From assembly GCA_950295325.1 (NCBI GenBank), contig OX485807.1, positions 36,610,440 to 36,674,439 of the forward strand: DNA of 64,000 nt, written 5' to 3'. Of the stretch, positions 38,644 to 55,603 are shown piece by piece. The position numbers and the translations under genes were made by a program. The DNA comes from Polytrichum commune (taxonomy: Eukaryota; Streptophyta; Polytrichopsida; Polytrichales; Polytrichaceae). The notes under the pieces were generated by a model, which saw only the letters and a list, made by a program, of their open reading frames with translations, was not told the DNA's origin and ran no database searches. The first letter of the stretch is position 1. Each line of letters begins with the position of its first letter.

Positions 38644-40563
38644 GAAAATTGACTCCAAATTATCCATATTGTACTTTTAACAGGTCTTCAAATTTTGCAC
38701 AATATTTTTCTCTTTGCTTCACCAGTCTAGATATATATTGTAGACAGTTTCCAGTTAACAAGGTGAGTAAGTATGATCTTAGTAAATCTGTTCCCAGCAC
38801 TGTTCAGTTGACACTGGAGTGCCTGGTTTTGTAACGTTCTTATGACCAAGTTATCCCTGTCCTTGGTACATGGATTTGAAGTTTTGAACAATCAAATGTG
38901 TTGTCCATCAAAGTGTTTCAGAAGTCCTAGAATTTGTTAAGTTTTCATTTTTGTATATTGCCAGAATGCATACTCACTTTTCAAGGTTTTGAGGTCGCCG
39001 AGCAGATTCCTTATGATATCTATAGATTCACTAGACAAACTTCTGTCAAATATTTCTCTTCTAATACTTGAGCAGTAATTCTTCTTGATTTTTTTTTTTG
39101 ATCAATTGGGACTTCAAGTAGAGTTAGTAGTTACAGATAGTTTATTTGCCTGAATATAGGTGGTGACACTATAACCTTTAGTGAATTTCAACTCTATGTT
39201 GGAATGCTTCAGTGTATTCTAATAACAATAAAATATCACCTTGGTTTGCCATTTTTATTCTAGATTATTCTTACCTTCCTAATTAATCATTAATATAAGA
39301 ATTCAAATCAGTTGCATATCGTGGGGTATCAAATTCATGTTAGGCACTGGACCATGGTCTTGCAAAGAGTATATTCACATTATTCCCATTTTATGATTAT
39401 TTTTGCAGTTTGTATTTACGATTCTAGCCATCAGATGGTGACTTAAAACCTCTTCTAGAAACTGTTTTTCAGATTGACATGACAACATTATTATGTAACA
39501 CATCTTGAAAGTACTTTGGGAGATCTGGGTTCAAATGCATGCTATGGATGCTAATCAATACATAGTAATTTGATCATCAATAGAAATATACGATTTCCAG
39601 ACTTTGGTGAGGCTTGTAGACATTGTGTATATAAGGTAGGTGTGCGTAATTTGATTATTCATCCTAATTAAATGCCTATATTTGTGTGGTATGTGGGGCT
39701 GGTGTGGCTCCCAGACTGGATACCAAAAAAAACGACATTATGTGTTTAAAAGAGACTAGATTGAGGGTTTAAAATATGACAACCATTCTAGACTCAATAA
39801 TTCAACACACTCAGGGGACGTTTATGCCCATTTAGGGAGCATGGAAATGTTCACTTTGATAATGAAAAGATGTTTGATAATTATGAGAACTGCCACTCTG
39901 GCCTTGGGTTGGATTCGCTAATAATCTTGTACTAATTGCATGTTTCATATCCAGAAAAAGTGGGGTAGTCGGAAAAAGTAACGAGTTAAGACCCATATAT
40001 TTTATTAGACAAACTAAGGTACAATCTACAAACATGCATAAAACACGCTACCGTACCTGTACACCAACTACCTCTATAATATACATAATACGTATACACG
40101 TAGATCGGAGGAGGAACTAATAAAGAACACCAACGTCTGTAAGTTTGCGTCGGAGGACTCAGGGGGAATTTGCAGCATTTGGTGATCGTCACTACTCGGG
40201 CACGAAGAGATCGATTCCTTACTTAAGTTCATCATACTTGCAAGCATGTTCTTTTTTAATATTAGAAAAATCCTTCCTCTTCTACTCAAGTCATCGGAAG
40301 TTGCAACTGCATGTTCATATTTCCAATATACTTAGAGACACACATAACCCTAATGTGGAAGCAATCGTCGAGAAGGTCAGGGGGTTAGGCAAAGCGACGC
40401 TAGGGTTTGCGTAGGCCTAGGGTTTCTTGCATTCACAGGGCGTTGATATTGTTAAGCCACTCGTTGCGCTTTTGTGGATGTGGCGGAGCTGGAGTTGAAG
40501 GGCAATTGGAGCAATTGGAGGAATTAGGGGATGGTGAGCGATTCCCTTGTGAACGGTTTATGT
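38644..40563. other. Region between the two CCT genes
   Basis: CCT-a 3' UTR, an AT-rich spacer and the CCT-b upstream region. No other gene is supported. The 3' flanks of both CCT genes are still alignable (38835-38885 and 45465-45515; shared ATCCCTGTCCT), which shows the duplication included the 3' flank. Confidence 0.45.
40400..40426 (+). promoter_or_regulatory. Two telo-box motifs in the CCT-b upstream region
   Basis: TAGGGTTT occurs at 40401-40408 and 40418-40425, about 140-160 bp before the ATG at 40564. This octamer (AAACCCTA on the other strand) is a known plant promoter/5' UTR element frequent in genes of growing cells. Confidence 0.5.
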
Positions 40564-45283
<4,720 letters not shown>

Positions 45284-45898
45284 AAATACCTCTACATTTA
45301 CACGATTTGTAGATTGAAGAGGTTCACGCTCTTTCCCTAATTTTGCAGCACCATTGAATGAGCAACCAACTAATATGAGTTATAGGCATGTAGAATTGAC
45401 AGGGAAGAGTCTGACTTTAGATCAATTTTGTTCGCAGCTCCGTCGAGATTATAGTGCCTGATATTGTAACTTTCTTACGACCTAGTAATCCCTGTCCTGC
45501 GTACACGGGTTTGAGCAGTCTCGACAACTTTCTGATCTTGAACAGCCTGCAGTGATATAAAAATTTACCATTGTAAATTTTACTCAAAGCATAACAATTT
45601 TTCTTTGTTGTCTGATGTTCAATCTCTACTCAATGGTGCAATCTTATGTATGTTATATGAAAGAGGGACTTTTTGTTATACACACTCAAAATTGTATGCA
45701 AGCGTACCTCCCATCCATCCAACTTTAAAAGCTTGACCCCCTCAAGGTTTGTGGCTGATTCATCTCAAATGACTTGGACCAGACTAAGTTGGGGTCTTTA
45801 AGATGAATTCCCACTGTTAGATCAACTTTAAAAAGCAACCTCTAGACTGCATATTGTTTCAGGGCTTTTATGTTGATTGAATGAGAGCTATGCTCGTA

Positions 45899-46643
45899 CT
45901 GTTCTCCCTATTTAGTATGGCACGTTTGGGGAACACAAAAAAAGGCCGTATTATGGAGGTGTTGTTTTCTCATTAGTATGAAAAATGCCGTAAAGTTGTA
46001 TTATTGAGGAAGTATGAAAACATAAGTAATATAAGCTTAAAATATATACAACGAGTTTAAGCAATATAGATGCTATGAAATAATAACTTATAACTCCAAA
46101 CAAATACAAATGTTCTCAAGAACTCTTGAAATAGGAGTCTAAAGATCTCCAGTGTTGCCTACCCAAGTTAGCAATTGTCATCTTATCTAAATTCCCTACT
46201 AACTTTTGAAACTAATAATTTCATTAACACCAAAATATAAAGAGTTCTCTAATAAGAAACTAGACAATAATGATGCATGGTGTTTAGCATCAAGATATTG
46301 GTGATATTACATTACCCGTGTACAAGGCAACATAATAGGCAGGAGACCACTCTAACCCTAATCATGTCCATTCTACACTAGTAACCCTAAGTCTCATTAA
46401 CTTTCCGATGATAAGTGAAGTTCCCAAGCAGTTCCCAAGTGAAAAAAGATGTATTTTGGATGTACATAACATAGATAAAAAGAATTTTAGCATTAACTAC
46501 CTCTTTAATATGAAAAAATGACGATTCTAAATGTCACATTATCAAGTGTTGTACTCGTATAAAAAAAGGGAGTTTTGAACTAAAAAGGGTCGTAATATCG
46601 AGGGTGTCGTATAAATGAGTGTCGTATTAATGAGGTTAGACTG
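45899..46643 (-). mobile_element. pogo/Emigrant-like element A, uninterrupted copy
   Basis: Ends CTGTTCTCCCT and AGGTTAGACTG (read here in minus orientation) are flanked by TA on both sides (45897-45898 and 46644-46645). CAGT.TAACCT.-type ends with TA duplications resemble plant pogo/Emigrant (Tc1/mariner group) elements. It is 745 bp with no transposase frame. It is the inverted, uninterrupted relative of 56631-58406. Confidence 0.75.
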
Positions 46644-46939
46644 TATGTGATAATTCCATCTCTCAAATTCTATCATCATGGCTTTGCTATTTCTGGATAG
46701 ATAAAGTTCATCCTGCATAACTTATAAAATATTCTACAATATCTAACAATTGGAGATGGAAAACAATATTGGATGGCAAATGCTATTAATCAAATTATAT
46801 ATATGAAAGTGGACAGAAAGTGAAGATCTTCACAGGTTGTCCATTCATCCGCAAGACCAACCCCACATGTATCATGGAAAAGCCACAATTTATATTTGTT
46901 GGTTATATAGTTCCACTATAAACCCATGAGCGCTCAAGC

Positions 46940-47125
46940 TTTTCAGACGTTGGACAACTGCCAAAATAATTGTAGTTAACTAGATTTTTTTCAATACATT
47001 TTAGGGAACAACTATAGGAAACTGGAAAAGTTTCAAACTGATTTGAAGAACTACTATAGTTAACTCGAAACATTTACGACCAATTTCAAGAACAACTGTA
47101 GTTAACTAGAAAAATTTCAAGTATT
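46940..47125. repeat. Short tandem units with TAGTTAACTA
   Basis: Units of about 60 bp contain GAACAACT(A/G)TAGTTAACT(A/C)GAAA and TTTCAA. Further units occur at about 47640-47760, on the other side of the CACTA element. TAGTTAACTA is itself a palindrome. Confidence 0.55.
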
Positions 47126-47281
47126 ATTATATATTCGAAGAAGTTTGCCTCTTGATTTGCTTCAGTTGAGGGTCTTTAATATGCTAAGGCCATTGTGAAT
47201 CATCAAGGAACGCCTTTAGACAATCACCCACGTTGTTGGGCTCTGGAACAACCTCCATGTACACCACCAACACAAAAAACA

Positions 47282-47591
47282 CACTACACTAAATAGGATA
47301 TTTAATGTTTGATACACTAAATATGAACGCATACACTAAATACCAATAACCCTATGAAAGTCAATAACATTCAATGTAAACTCAAACACTAAATATCAAC
47401 TATGGTAATATGTGGAAGTTACATGTTTGAATTTAGTGTTAGTAAGGATATGAAAAAAAAATTGATAAAAGGAGAATTCTAGCATATCTTCTAACACTAA
47501 TTGTCAAAGGATTGAAAATTAGTGTTGAACAGGGTAGAGTGGTAACAACATTAAATATAATCAAACACTAAATATCCTATTTAGTGTAGTG
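47282..47591. mobile_element. CACTA MITE
   Basis: It starts CACTACACTAAATAGGATAT and ends ATATCCTATTTAGTGTAGTG, perfect terminal inverted repeats with the superfamily's CACTA/TAGTG tips. Flanks are ACA on both sides (47279-47281 and 47592-47594), a 3-bp duplication as expected. It is 310 bp, has no coding capacity and sits within an older repeat cluster. Confidence 0.85.
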
Positions 47592-50500
47592 ACACCAGAA
47601 CATTACAACAAAAATTTGTGAATAGGTTGCGCTCAACTTTAGTCAACTAGATATAATTATAGTTAACTAGAGCTTTTAGCAGACCGAATTTAGAACACCC
47701 ATAGTTAAGTAAACTTTTTGGCAGGTCAAATCGGGAACAACTATAGTTACGAAAGGCAACTAGTTGACTCATAGTTGAATTAGTTGGTTGGTTGTCCAAG
47801 GTTTGAAGCCTTCCACTTTTGGACATTTCGAGCACCAATGCTGATATTTTTTATTATGTAGCAACATGGACTTTGTTTCTTGGAATCCAACCATACAAAT
47901 GTGAACTACACTACCGTATGTTCTTGCTGAGAAAATTTGAAGTCAATTGGACCACATTTTCTAGGTCAGATTGACATATGAACAAGGCCTTCATCTAGGG
48001 GAGCCAACTGGAGAAAATTCTAGTTTCTTTTGTTTCATGACCATTTCAGTCATGCCTAAAATTTTAGAAAGATGGAAACTTTGCCATTATATGTTATGTG
48101 GGTGACAAATGAGCTACTCCCAAAAATTAGGGGTTTTTGGAGAAAATTTAGATGAAGTATGTCACCCTCAAAGCTAGAGGGGCCAAATGAGGTCATTTTG
48201 GGAGATTTCCCCTTTTCATGTAGCAAGCACCATAAAAATTCATACTTTCCCACATCCATCCAGTCAAGTTGTGCACAACCGTCACCTTGTCCTAAAGGAA
48301 AAAACCCCACCCAAATTGGGTATCATATGTGCTCCTAAATTTGGCTTCTACATTTGGGGAACACATGGAACCACCTCCCAAAACAAGCAATGCCAACCTA
48401 ACAAAAAATCCTACATGCTTGGAGTACGAGGCTTCTATATGTTCTTTAGGTTGCTACACAAATAGATACCTACCATCCACATAAATTACCACCTAGTGAG
48501 TTGCAAACCCCATCAGAACATTAGGTGGCGACCCATTTTGGGTTGCATGAGCATTTAAGGGTTAAGCCAATTTGGTTGGTTGACTATGTGATTTTTCACA
48601 AAAACATCTAAGGTGTAGATCAACGATGTAACCATATGAATGATATCGCCACATAAAATCAGTCCATCCATGTTGTTGATAGAGGGCATTTCCTAGATAT
48701 GATGGAAACAAAATAAAACAAAGTGCACATCATATGCATATACTGCATATTTTTGAAGTCACTCACCCCTTAGGTCCACACTTTTTCCACTCTAAAAGGC
48801 TTCCAATTTCATTATCGATTTTTGCCCCAAACCACTCTAGCACTAAAACCAACACTCCACCCAATAAAAATAATTAAACTCTTATAACTTTCACATACAA
48901 GATTTAATACCTAGAACATATTAGTAGCCCACCCCTAGTTACGTCCCGACATTGGCCCAAATCCAATCCCACTTTCACCCAAAACCGGCCTGCTTTTCAC
49001 CCATATTCACCATGTTTTGTGCCAGAGAGATTAAGACGATTTAATGTGTTCTCTAGTTATTGAACTAGGAGGCAAGCATAAGGGACAATTTTAAGATGGG
49101 GTTAGAATTAACACCCTCTATCTTAATCTATACAAATTGGTACAAGAAAGACATTAATACTGAATATTTTAGGCTGGTGGAAAATGTGTCCATAGGCCAC
49201 ATCAATGCCAAGTTTGGTGTGACATGAGATGGAAGACATCATGAAATGCTATCATTGACCATGAATTACACATTGTCCCATCTAAGTGGGCACACAACCC
49301 GATGGTTATAATAGAACAACCCCAAAGTCATGGAAAGATGAAATATAATTAAAATTTCCTCCTCATATCCTTATGCACAAAATAGTTTGCTCAAAGAGTT
49401 TCATATGGTTCAAGTTCAAGTAGGGTTAGATATGCCCATCCTGGAAATGATTGGCCAAGGATGCATCTCAAGATGATGGTTGCCCAAATTTGGGAAATTT
49501 CCAAGGGATACAACACATCAAAAACTCATGGGTCGCACCGAATTTGGATGTAGGCCATCGCAATCCATGGTTAGGGTTGTAATATTCATATACATCTTAG
49601 AAAAGAGTTGTTTATTCATATACATCATTTGAAAAAACATTCCTACTTTTTCTCTACTTAGGTGGCAATTGCTTTTAGGTTGTGTTAACCCTTAAGCATC
49701 TAAGAGGCCTAGACTGGGCCTCTCCAAGCAAAAGATAGTGTATTTAAGCTACATATTTCATTTCTAGCTAATCATGTCAAAAGTGACCCTATTCAAAATC
49801 GGCTTATTCTTCAAGTGCATTATTTAACTAAAGTTAGACACTTTGATGTTATTGAAGATTCTAGTTCCAGTATGGAACTTGAGTGCCCTTGGATACAAAT
49901 ACATATGTTATATTTTGATCATCAGTGTCTAGTATGAGTATATTTTCATTTTTTTCTTGACATAAGACAATATATATTTATCAGGTTTCAAATGTATAAA
50001 TATATAGAATTTTATTTTATTGAACTTGGTGAAGCCCGTATAAACTATGTATATGGCCCTATATTGAGACCCCAGATCCTTTCACAGTTAAGTTCATGGA
50101 TCAACCGAGATAATGAGTTTGGTCACAAATCAACCACACAATGCAACTAGATTTACACATATGGTTTTTACACACACATCTCGGGTCATGAATGGTGTGT
50201 TTACACCTACATGTTCAATTTGTACCACCAATGGCTCTTAGTGAGCTACTAAAATACTCAACAACCGAGATCGACTCCTTTGATCCAAATTTGTCAATCC
50301 TAATTATTACCCTATAGAGTAGACATACCCATTTCTAATAACCTTTCTAATCATAACACATAGAGCCCCCTAAAGTCGTGAAGTTTCACACATATCACAG
50401 TCACATTTTGCATGATGGAAGAAGTATTTTGAAAGGGCACGGATTTGGGTTCCTTGAAAAGGACACCAATTATACTCAAGTTTACATCTCCCAATTATTG

Positions 50501-51815
50501 GAAATAAGTCGACCTATGTACTGAATGTGGGTCAAGGAGAATCTCAGCTTTGAAACTCTACAAGAATCTCGAAACTTGGAAAAAAATTTGATTTTTTTGT
50601 TAAATTTTGTGATATTATTTTTCAAACTTGTCAAAAACCACTCTAGTATCAAACCCGTCGTACACTTTGGAATTGGGTCTATCTACTTTAGGTGACAATT
50701 TAATGTCGGTCCGAGATGACCCTACACTACCAGGTGATAGTGAAGAGGTACCCATTTCCAAGTGGCAGTTGACAATTCGCCCCAACTTTTGAGGGCCAAA
50801 TGGTTGGTTCAAACACGTTTGTTCATCCCAAAAGTTGAAAGAGTCGAATTGTGGCGTGCATTGCTTATGTAAGAAAAGAATCACAATAGATTAAGACTTA
50901 AGAGTATGGTCCACACTATAGTGAAAGTTGAAAGTCATTCTAGTTTCTTCAAAGTTTAGTGTGGTCCCGCTAATTCCTCATTTTGGTGTAGATAAGTACA
51001 ACCTACTATTAGGGCCACTCTACCTACATACCAAGAGCCATGACCATGAAAATCTAAGGGCGCTTGAAATTCATCCAAAGATTATGTTGTGGGGAAAAAG
51101 AAAATCTAATTTGCAATTGATGGGGCCTCAAGCTTGGTGCAATGTGAAAGTGGACCATGTCAAGGGACCACTACATAAGTGTGGGTTCAAGTCCTCACCA
51201 TGGTAATATAATATGTCTAGGAGCTATTGATAATTTGATCCTTTGTTTCTTGGAGCGTATTGTGGTTTCATCAGATCATCTGAAAAGTAAGCTTTCTCGA
51301 GCCCAATTTTTATTGTACCTAAAAATAAATGTTGTTGCTGATGATTCTAAGATCACATCCATACGGTAGCAATATTTAGTAATTTTCATAAGTTGTTTAT
51401 AATCAAATCAGAACCACTAAACTTCAAGAAATTGTGATACATATATGTGACAATATTATAGTCCAAACTTCCAAGAATATATTTAGAATAGATATACACT
51501 TTGAGGTAAGCAATAGAGTCCATAGAAAATTGACGATCTTCAATAAAAATATATGACATTACTATATATAGAAATGTATCAACAAAGGGAAAGCTCAGTT
51601 CATACTTAACTTCAAAATCTCCAATGTGAACAACTGCCTGTTCATATGGAACGGGATCAATGTCATTGCCAAGAAAATCTCATGAGGAACACAATGATAC
51701 CTATTGTCACCTTCCTAGCACCTTCCTTTTGGATAAATTTTCCTTCAAGAGTCATTCATAAGCCAAAAACATGGCCTCTCAAGAAGTTTAGGGCTAATTG
51801 ATTGCCACGACCTGT
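47592..51815. other. Gene-free, TE-derived AT-rich region
   Basis: No gene recognised over 4.2 kb. Near 49106-49118 the sequence AACACCCTCTATCT followed by TA looks like a single right end of element B (see 52209-52927). Other stretches have no visible structure. Confidence 0.4.
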
Positions 51816-52190
51816 AGTCTTGCCTCAAACCCACCTCTTATTGATGGACCTAACGCAATATCCAACATGCCCTGAAACATTATCCACTTGCTTCCACGTA
51901 GGACTCCATGCATAGTTCTCATCGGTTTGAATATCTTTGGTCACTCAGGCCCTTAGGGTCTAGTGTATCGTGAACTTGGACCGTCCATGGTGTGCAATCA
52001 AGAGTGTTGCATGTAGTCTTGCCTCAAACCCACCTCTTATTGCTGGACCTAACGCAATATCCAACATGCCCTGAAACATTATCCACTTGCTTCCACGGAG
52101 GACTCCATGCAGAATTCTCATTGATTTGAATATCTTTGGTCACCCGGACCCTCATGGTGTAGTGTAACGTGAACTTGGACCGTCCCCAGT
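51816..52190. repeat. Two-copy tandem duplication of about 200 bp
   Basis: Copy 1 (about 51816-52014) and copy 2 (52015-52190) share TAGTCTTGCCTCAAACCCAC, GACCTAACGCAATATCCAAC, ATGCCCTGAAACATTATCC and GTGAACTTGGACCGTCC. Identity is high. Copy 2 is followed directly by element B copy 1. Confidence 0.85.
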
Positions 52191-52208
52191 TTCTCAACCA
52201 ATCACATA

Positions 52209-52927
52209 AGGTAGAGGGTGCTAAAACCAACACCCCATCCAAAACCAACACCTATAAACGCCTCCCAATTGCTAACACTCTACAACCTTGAACTGTACCC
52301 GGCGGTGTAGGAGTGTTTGGGCCCACGGAGTGACGGTTTTAGGTGCCATTAGTGGTGCCACCTCATAGCGGCCTTCATGACCTTCATGTAGGGTATGTAA
52401 CGGGCTCCACTCTATCTCGGGTTGGTCCAAGGTGGGATTAGGGTGGCTTGTCAATGCCTATTCTAGTCATTCTATCCACAACACCAAGGAGGTAGGCCCA
52501 CAAAGCACAAAAGGGTCATTTCCCGGGATGCAAGGGGGTAGGTTCCCGGGATGCAAGGTGATGGTTTTGCAAGTGAACCGGGAGGGATCATGGAGGTAGC
52601 CGTGTGGCTTTGCATACCATTACTACTTGGGCTTTGATGTAGTTTGGGTCTAGTACCCAGCTATGTTGTGTTGGTTCTAGGCAATGAAGGTGGGGGTCCT
52701 CATCATATGCGAGGTTGCCATACACGGGGCCTATAGGTTGGTATAAGGAAGCTAGTAGTTTTGACTTTGAATATTCATCAAATATTCAATTGAGACTAAA
52801 AATATTTTTTCTTTCTTGATACCTATGTTTAGCCCAAAGGCTAATATGAATATATATTTTATATATCAACCACATAGCCATATGTATGTGCAATAGCTTA
52901 AAGTGTTGGTTTAAGCACCCTCTACCT
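52209..52927. mobile_element. TA-duplicating TIR element B, copy 1 (719 bp)
   Basis: Ends AGGTAGAGGGTGCT and AGCACCCTCTACCT are perfect inverted repeats and continue with ACCAACAC versus GTGTTGGT. TA flanks both sides (52207-52208 and 52928-52929). No transposase is recognised. The TA duplication suggests the Tc1/mariner group, but the ends do not match Stowaway, so the superfamily is provisional. Confidence 0.75.
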
Positions 52928-52929
52928 TA

Positions 52930-53420
52930 ATTTGCATATCACGGGTCATCAAGGGCCCTCGAGCACTTAGTGGGTGGGCGATGCTTGCTTATTTAATGGT
53001 GTGCAATTAATAGTGGATGTTGCACACTTGGTTGGAAGATGTCAACAACTACCTGGGGGGGGGGGGGGGGCATGATGCCAAGAGCTTATATTAAATCGAC
53101 CCACACCGTTCATGCCTCCACATGACTACTCGACGACTGCAAGACGCGGCTTGTGTTTGTGTACTTTTTCCGGTGCAATAATTGGCTCAACAACTACAGT
53201 TAAGTGCAAGCGGGAGTATGAGTGACTTCTTCACTTTAGTAAGGTTGGACCCCTTGTTTATTAGGGTTTTTTCCGGGCATGTCTTCCTTAGGCTGGCTGC
53301 AGCCTGGCTTTGCCCAAGAGACACGCACCTAACCCTTTCAGTCTACCCTTCTCTAAGTGTTGTTTTTTGCCCATAAGAGTTCCATTTGGAAAATACACTA
53401 ACATTGAGGGGTTGTTTACG
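52930..53420. other. Gene-free region with poly-G tract
   Basis: It contains a run of 17 or so G near 53055-53071. No gene recognised. Confidence 0.4.
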
Positions 53421-53600
53421 CATGACCTTATTAAGCAGTGTGCATTTGGTCATGTGGGCCCTGAGAATGTAATCATGGGATGCCCCAACCTAGTGCACAT
53501 TAAGATGTAATATGAGTCTCATTGCACTAGGTTGGGGTATTCTATGGTGTTATATTCTTAGGGCCCATATGAACGAACGTGCACTGTTTAATAATGTTAT
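53421..53600. repeat. Long imperfect hairpin (arms about 75 bp, loop about 25 nt)
   Basis: The left arm (about 53426-53497) and right arm (about 53523-53597, reverse complement) pair through TTATTAA(G/A)CAGTG, CAT(G/A)TGGGCCCT(G/A)AGAAT and ATACCCCAACCTAGTGCA-like blocks. The geometry resembles a young MIRNA-like foldback or a very small MITE. No target duplication was found. Confidence 0.65.
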
Positions 53601-55281
53601 GCATCTTGGACGTGTTCGGATTGTTTTAAGAAATGTAGTTTTGAAAGTCTTTGGGCTGCACATTAGGTGTGGACCAAATGTGGACCAAGAGGAGTGACCG
53701 CGCACCCAAAAGTGGATGTGTTGATTTTTGAAATATATGTTCAAAAAAGGAAGTTTTGGATTTTTTTCCTTCTTCTTCTCTTACCTTCTCCCCTTCTTCC
53801 TCCCTTCTTTCCTCTAAACTACAATAATATTAGGCCAAAACACACATGCACATGCACGCACACATAAACATACAAACAAACAAAAACACACTTAAAAAAT
53901 AATTTCAAATTTCAAATTAAACGGCATTTCTCTTATATGGTCCCTCCATTGGTGCAGCGAGAGACCCTCTTTTGCCTCTCTCACCGCAAAACCCGTTGGA
54001 CCATGAAACTTGATAATGTAAGCCCCAAAAAGGTCTTTTGGGGACCTCAAACTCCATGGTCATAGACATATTTCGTTGATGTGAACCGAAGTGGTTCCTT
54101 GATAAGTTCAATGAATTGACATTTAAGTTTATTTGGACAAATTACTTGTCCAAAAATAATAAGGAATGCACACAAAACATTAATCAACAACAACAACAAC
54201 AACAACACAACAACCACAACTTCAAATGTTTATATTCCATGTTTGCCACTCACCATATTTGTGTAGCTTTGCAATCTGATGTGCATCATGTTGGTGGTTG
54301 GAATTGTCCAAATTTCATGCATAAATCCAAATATACATAATTCCTACTTACAGCCAATCACATACTTTAGGAGAGTAAAGAATGAGTTCATGGTCCATGA
54401 TGTTAAAAACCCCTGATTATCCCAAATAGTGCGTGTTATTATTCAAAGTTACTTAGTGCAATAACATCTTACTTGGGAGTTTAGTTTTTACTAACAAAAG
54501 TTCAACAAGTTGTTTGGGCATTATAGAACATAAATGACTTTTCTTGGTAAAATATTACTACCTCATTAAACAATTATAGCACTACATAACTCTGAATGGT
54601 AACACACACCAGTTGGGATAATCAATGTCGTAAGTGTTGTCTTTTACTTTGCTATTAAAATTTCACTCCCCCCCCCCAACTCCTATGATAATTTACATTA
54701 TGTAAGTGTTATTTGCACCGAAATTCATGAAATATATTATATGATGCTATGAATTTATGATTGCTATTGTAAGTGACAATATTGGAGGGTGGAGAGTGAG
54801 CCAATGCTAGACAACATTGGACATTGGGTAAATGTGGAGAGAGATGGAACGAGATCCTCACTAGTTTGATTATCTGGGCTGACTCACATGTAAGCCTTTC
54901 ATGCGGGTGGTGTGAGGGTTCAATTATCGAGTCTAGGAATTTTTTGGAAACTTAAGAAATTTTTTGTTGAGTCATTGGTATGTCTATCAATGTCTATTTC
55001 TTACTTTAGTTTCTCTTCTTGTGACTTTCCTTCTCGGGATTGCACATGTGTCAAGTGCTAGTCACTTGGTTTATTGTGTAATCCACTCAAGTATTGCAAG
55101 TGCAAGTTACGACTAGTTTCTTTTGTAGGCTTTAATTTTGATGTAAGACCAAATCTATTGGAAAAACCCATCACTATTTCCCCTATTCAAAAGTCTCATC
55201 AAACAACAATATACTCTTATTTTGGTGCACTAAATAAGTGTAAGTATATAATTTATGTATGTGTGTGATGATGTTATCTAA
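53601..55281. other. Gene-free region
   Basis: AT-rich sequence with a CT-rich run at about 53765-53815, a (CAA)n microsatellite at about 54185-54212 and a short C run near 54667. No gene is supported. Confidence 0.4.
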
Positions 55282-55603
55282 GGGCATTGCCAGCCCATTC
55301 CCGGCAACGGTAACTACCGGGAACAGTGAGCCCGGGCTCGGTACCCAGCCCGTTATGCACAGGGTCCCTGTAAAGCTACTCCCGCTCTCGGCACATTTTT
55401 GGAGTTTGCCGAGAGAAGTTGTCCTCCCGCTACACACTGCCTTATCCAAAAGTAGCTTGTGAAGCTGGGACACCTGTGTGCCGGGGGGCCCTTGCCGGGC
55501 AATGGGCTGGACCCCCCTCCCGCCAAACCCTCCCTCCATTGAGCAGGGCTCCCTGCATCCCGCCCTGCCGGGAGCTGATGCCGGGAATGGGCTGGCGATG
55601 CCC
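55282..55603. mobile_element. PIF/Harbinger-like MITE (322 bp, GC-rich)
   Basis: Ends GGGCATTGCCAGCCCATTCC and GGAATGGGCTGGCGATGCCC are inverted repeats of about 25 bp with one mismatch. TAA flanks both sides (55279-55281 and 55604-55606). Much GC-richer than its surroundings. Open frames inside it are incidental. Confidence 0.8.

Noticed and set aside
40531..40563. Alternative CCT-b start at 40531
   Set aside because: Possible, but MARKP at 40564 matches the start of CCT-a, so the downstream ATG is preferred.
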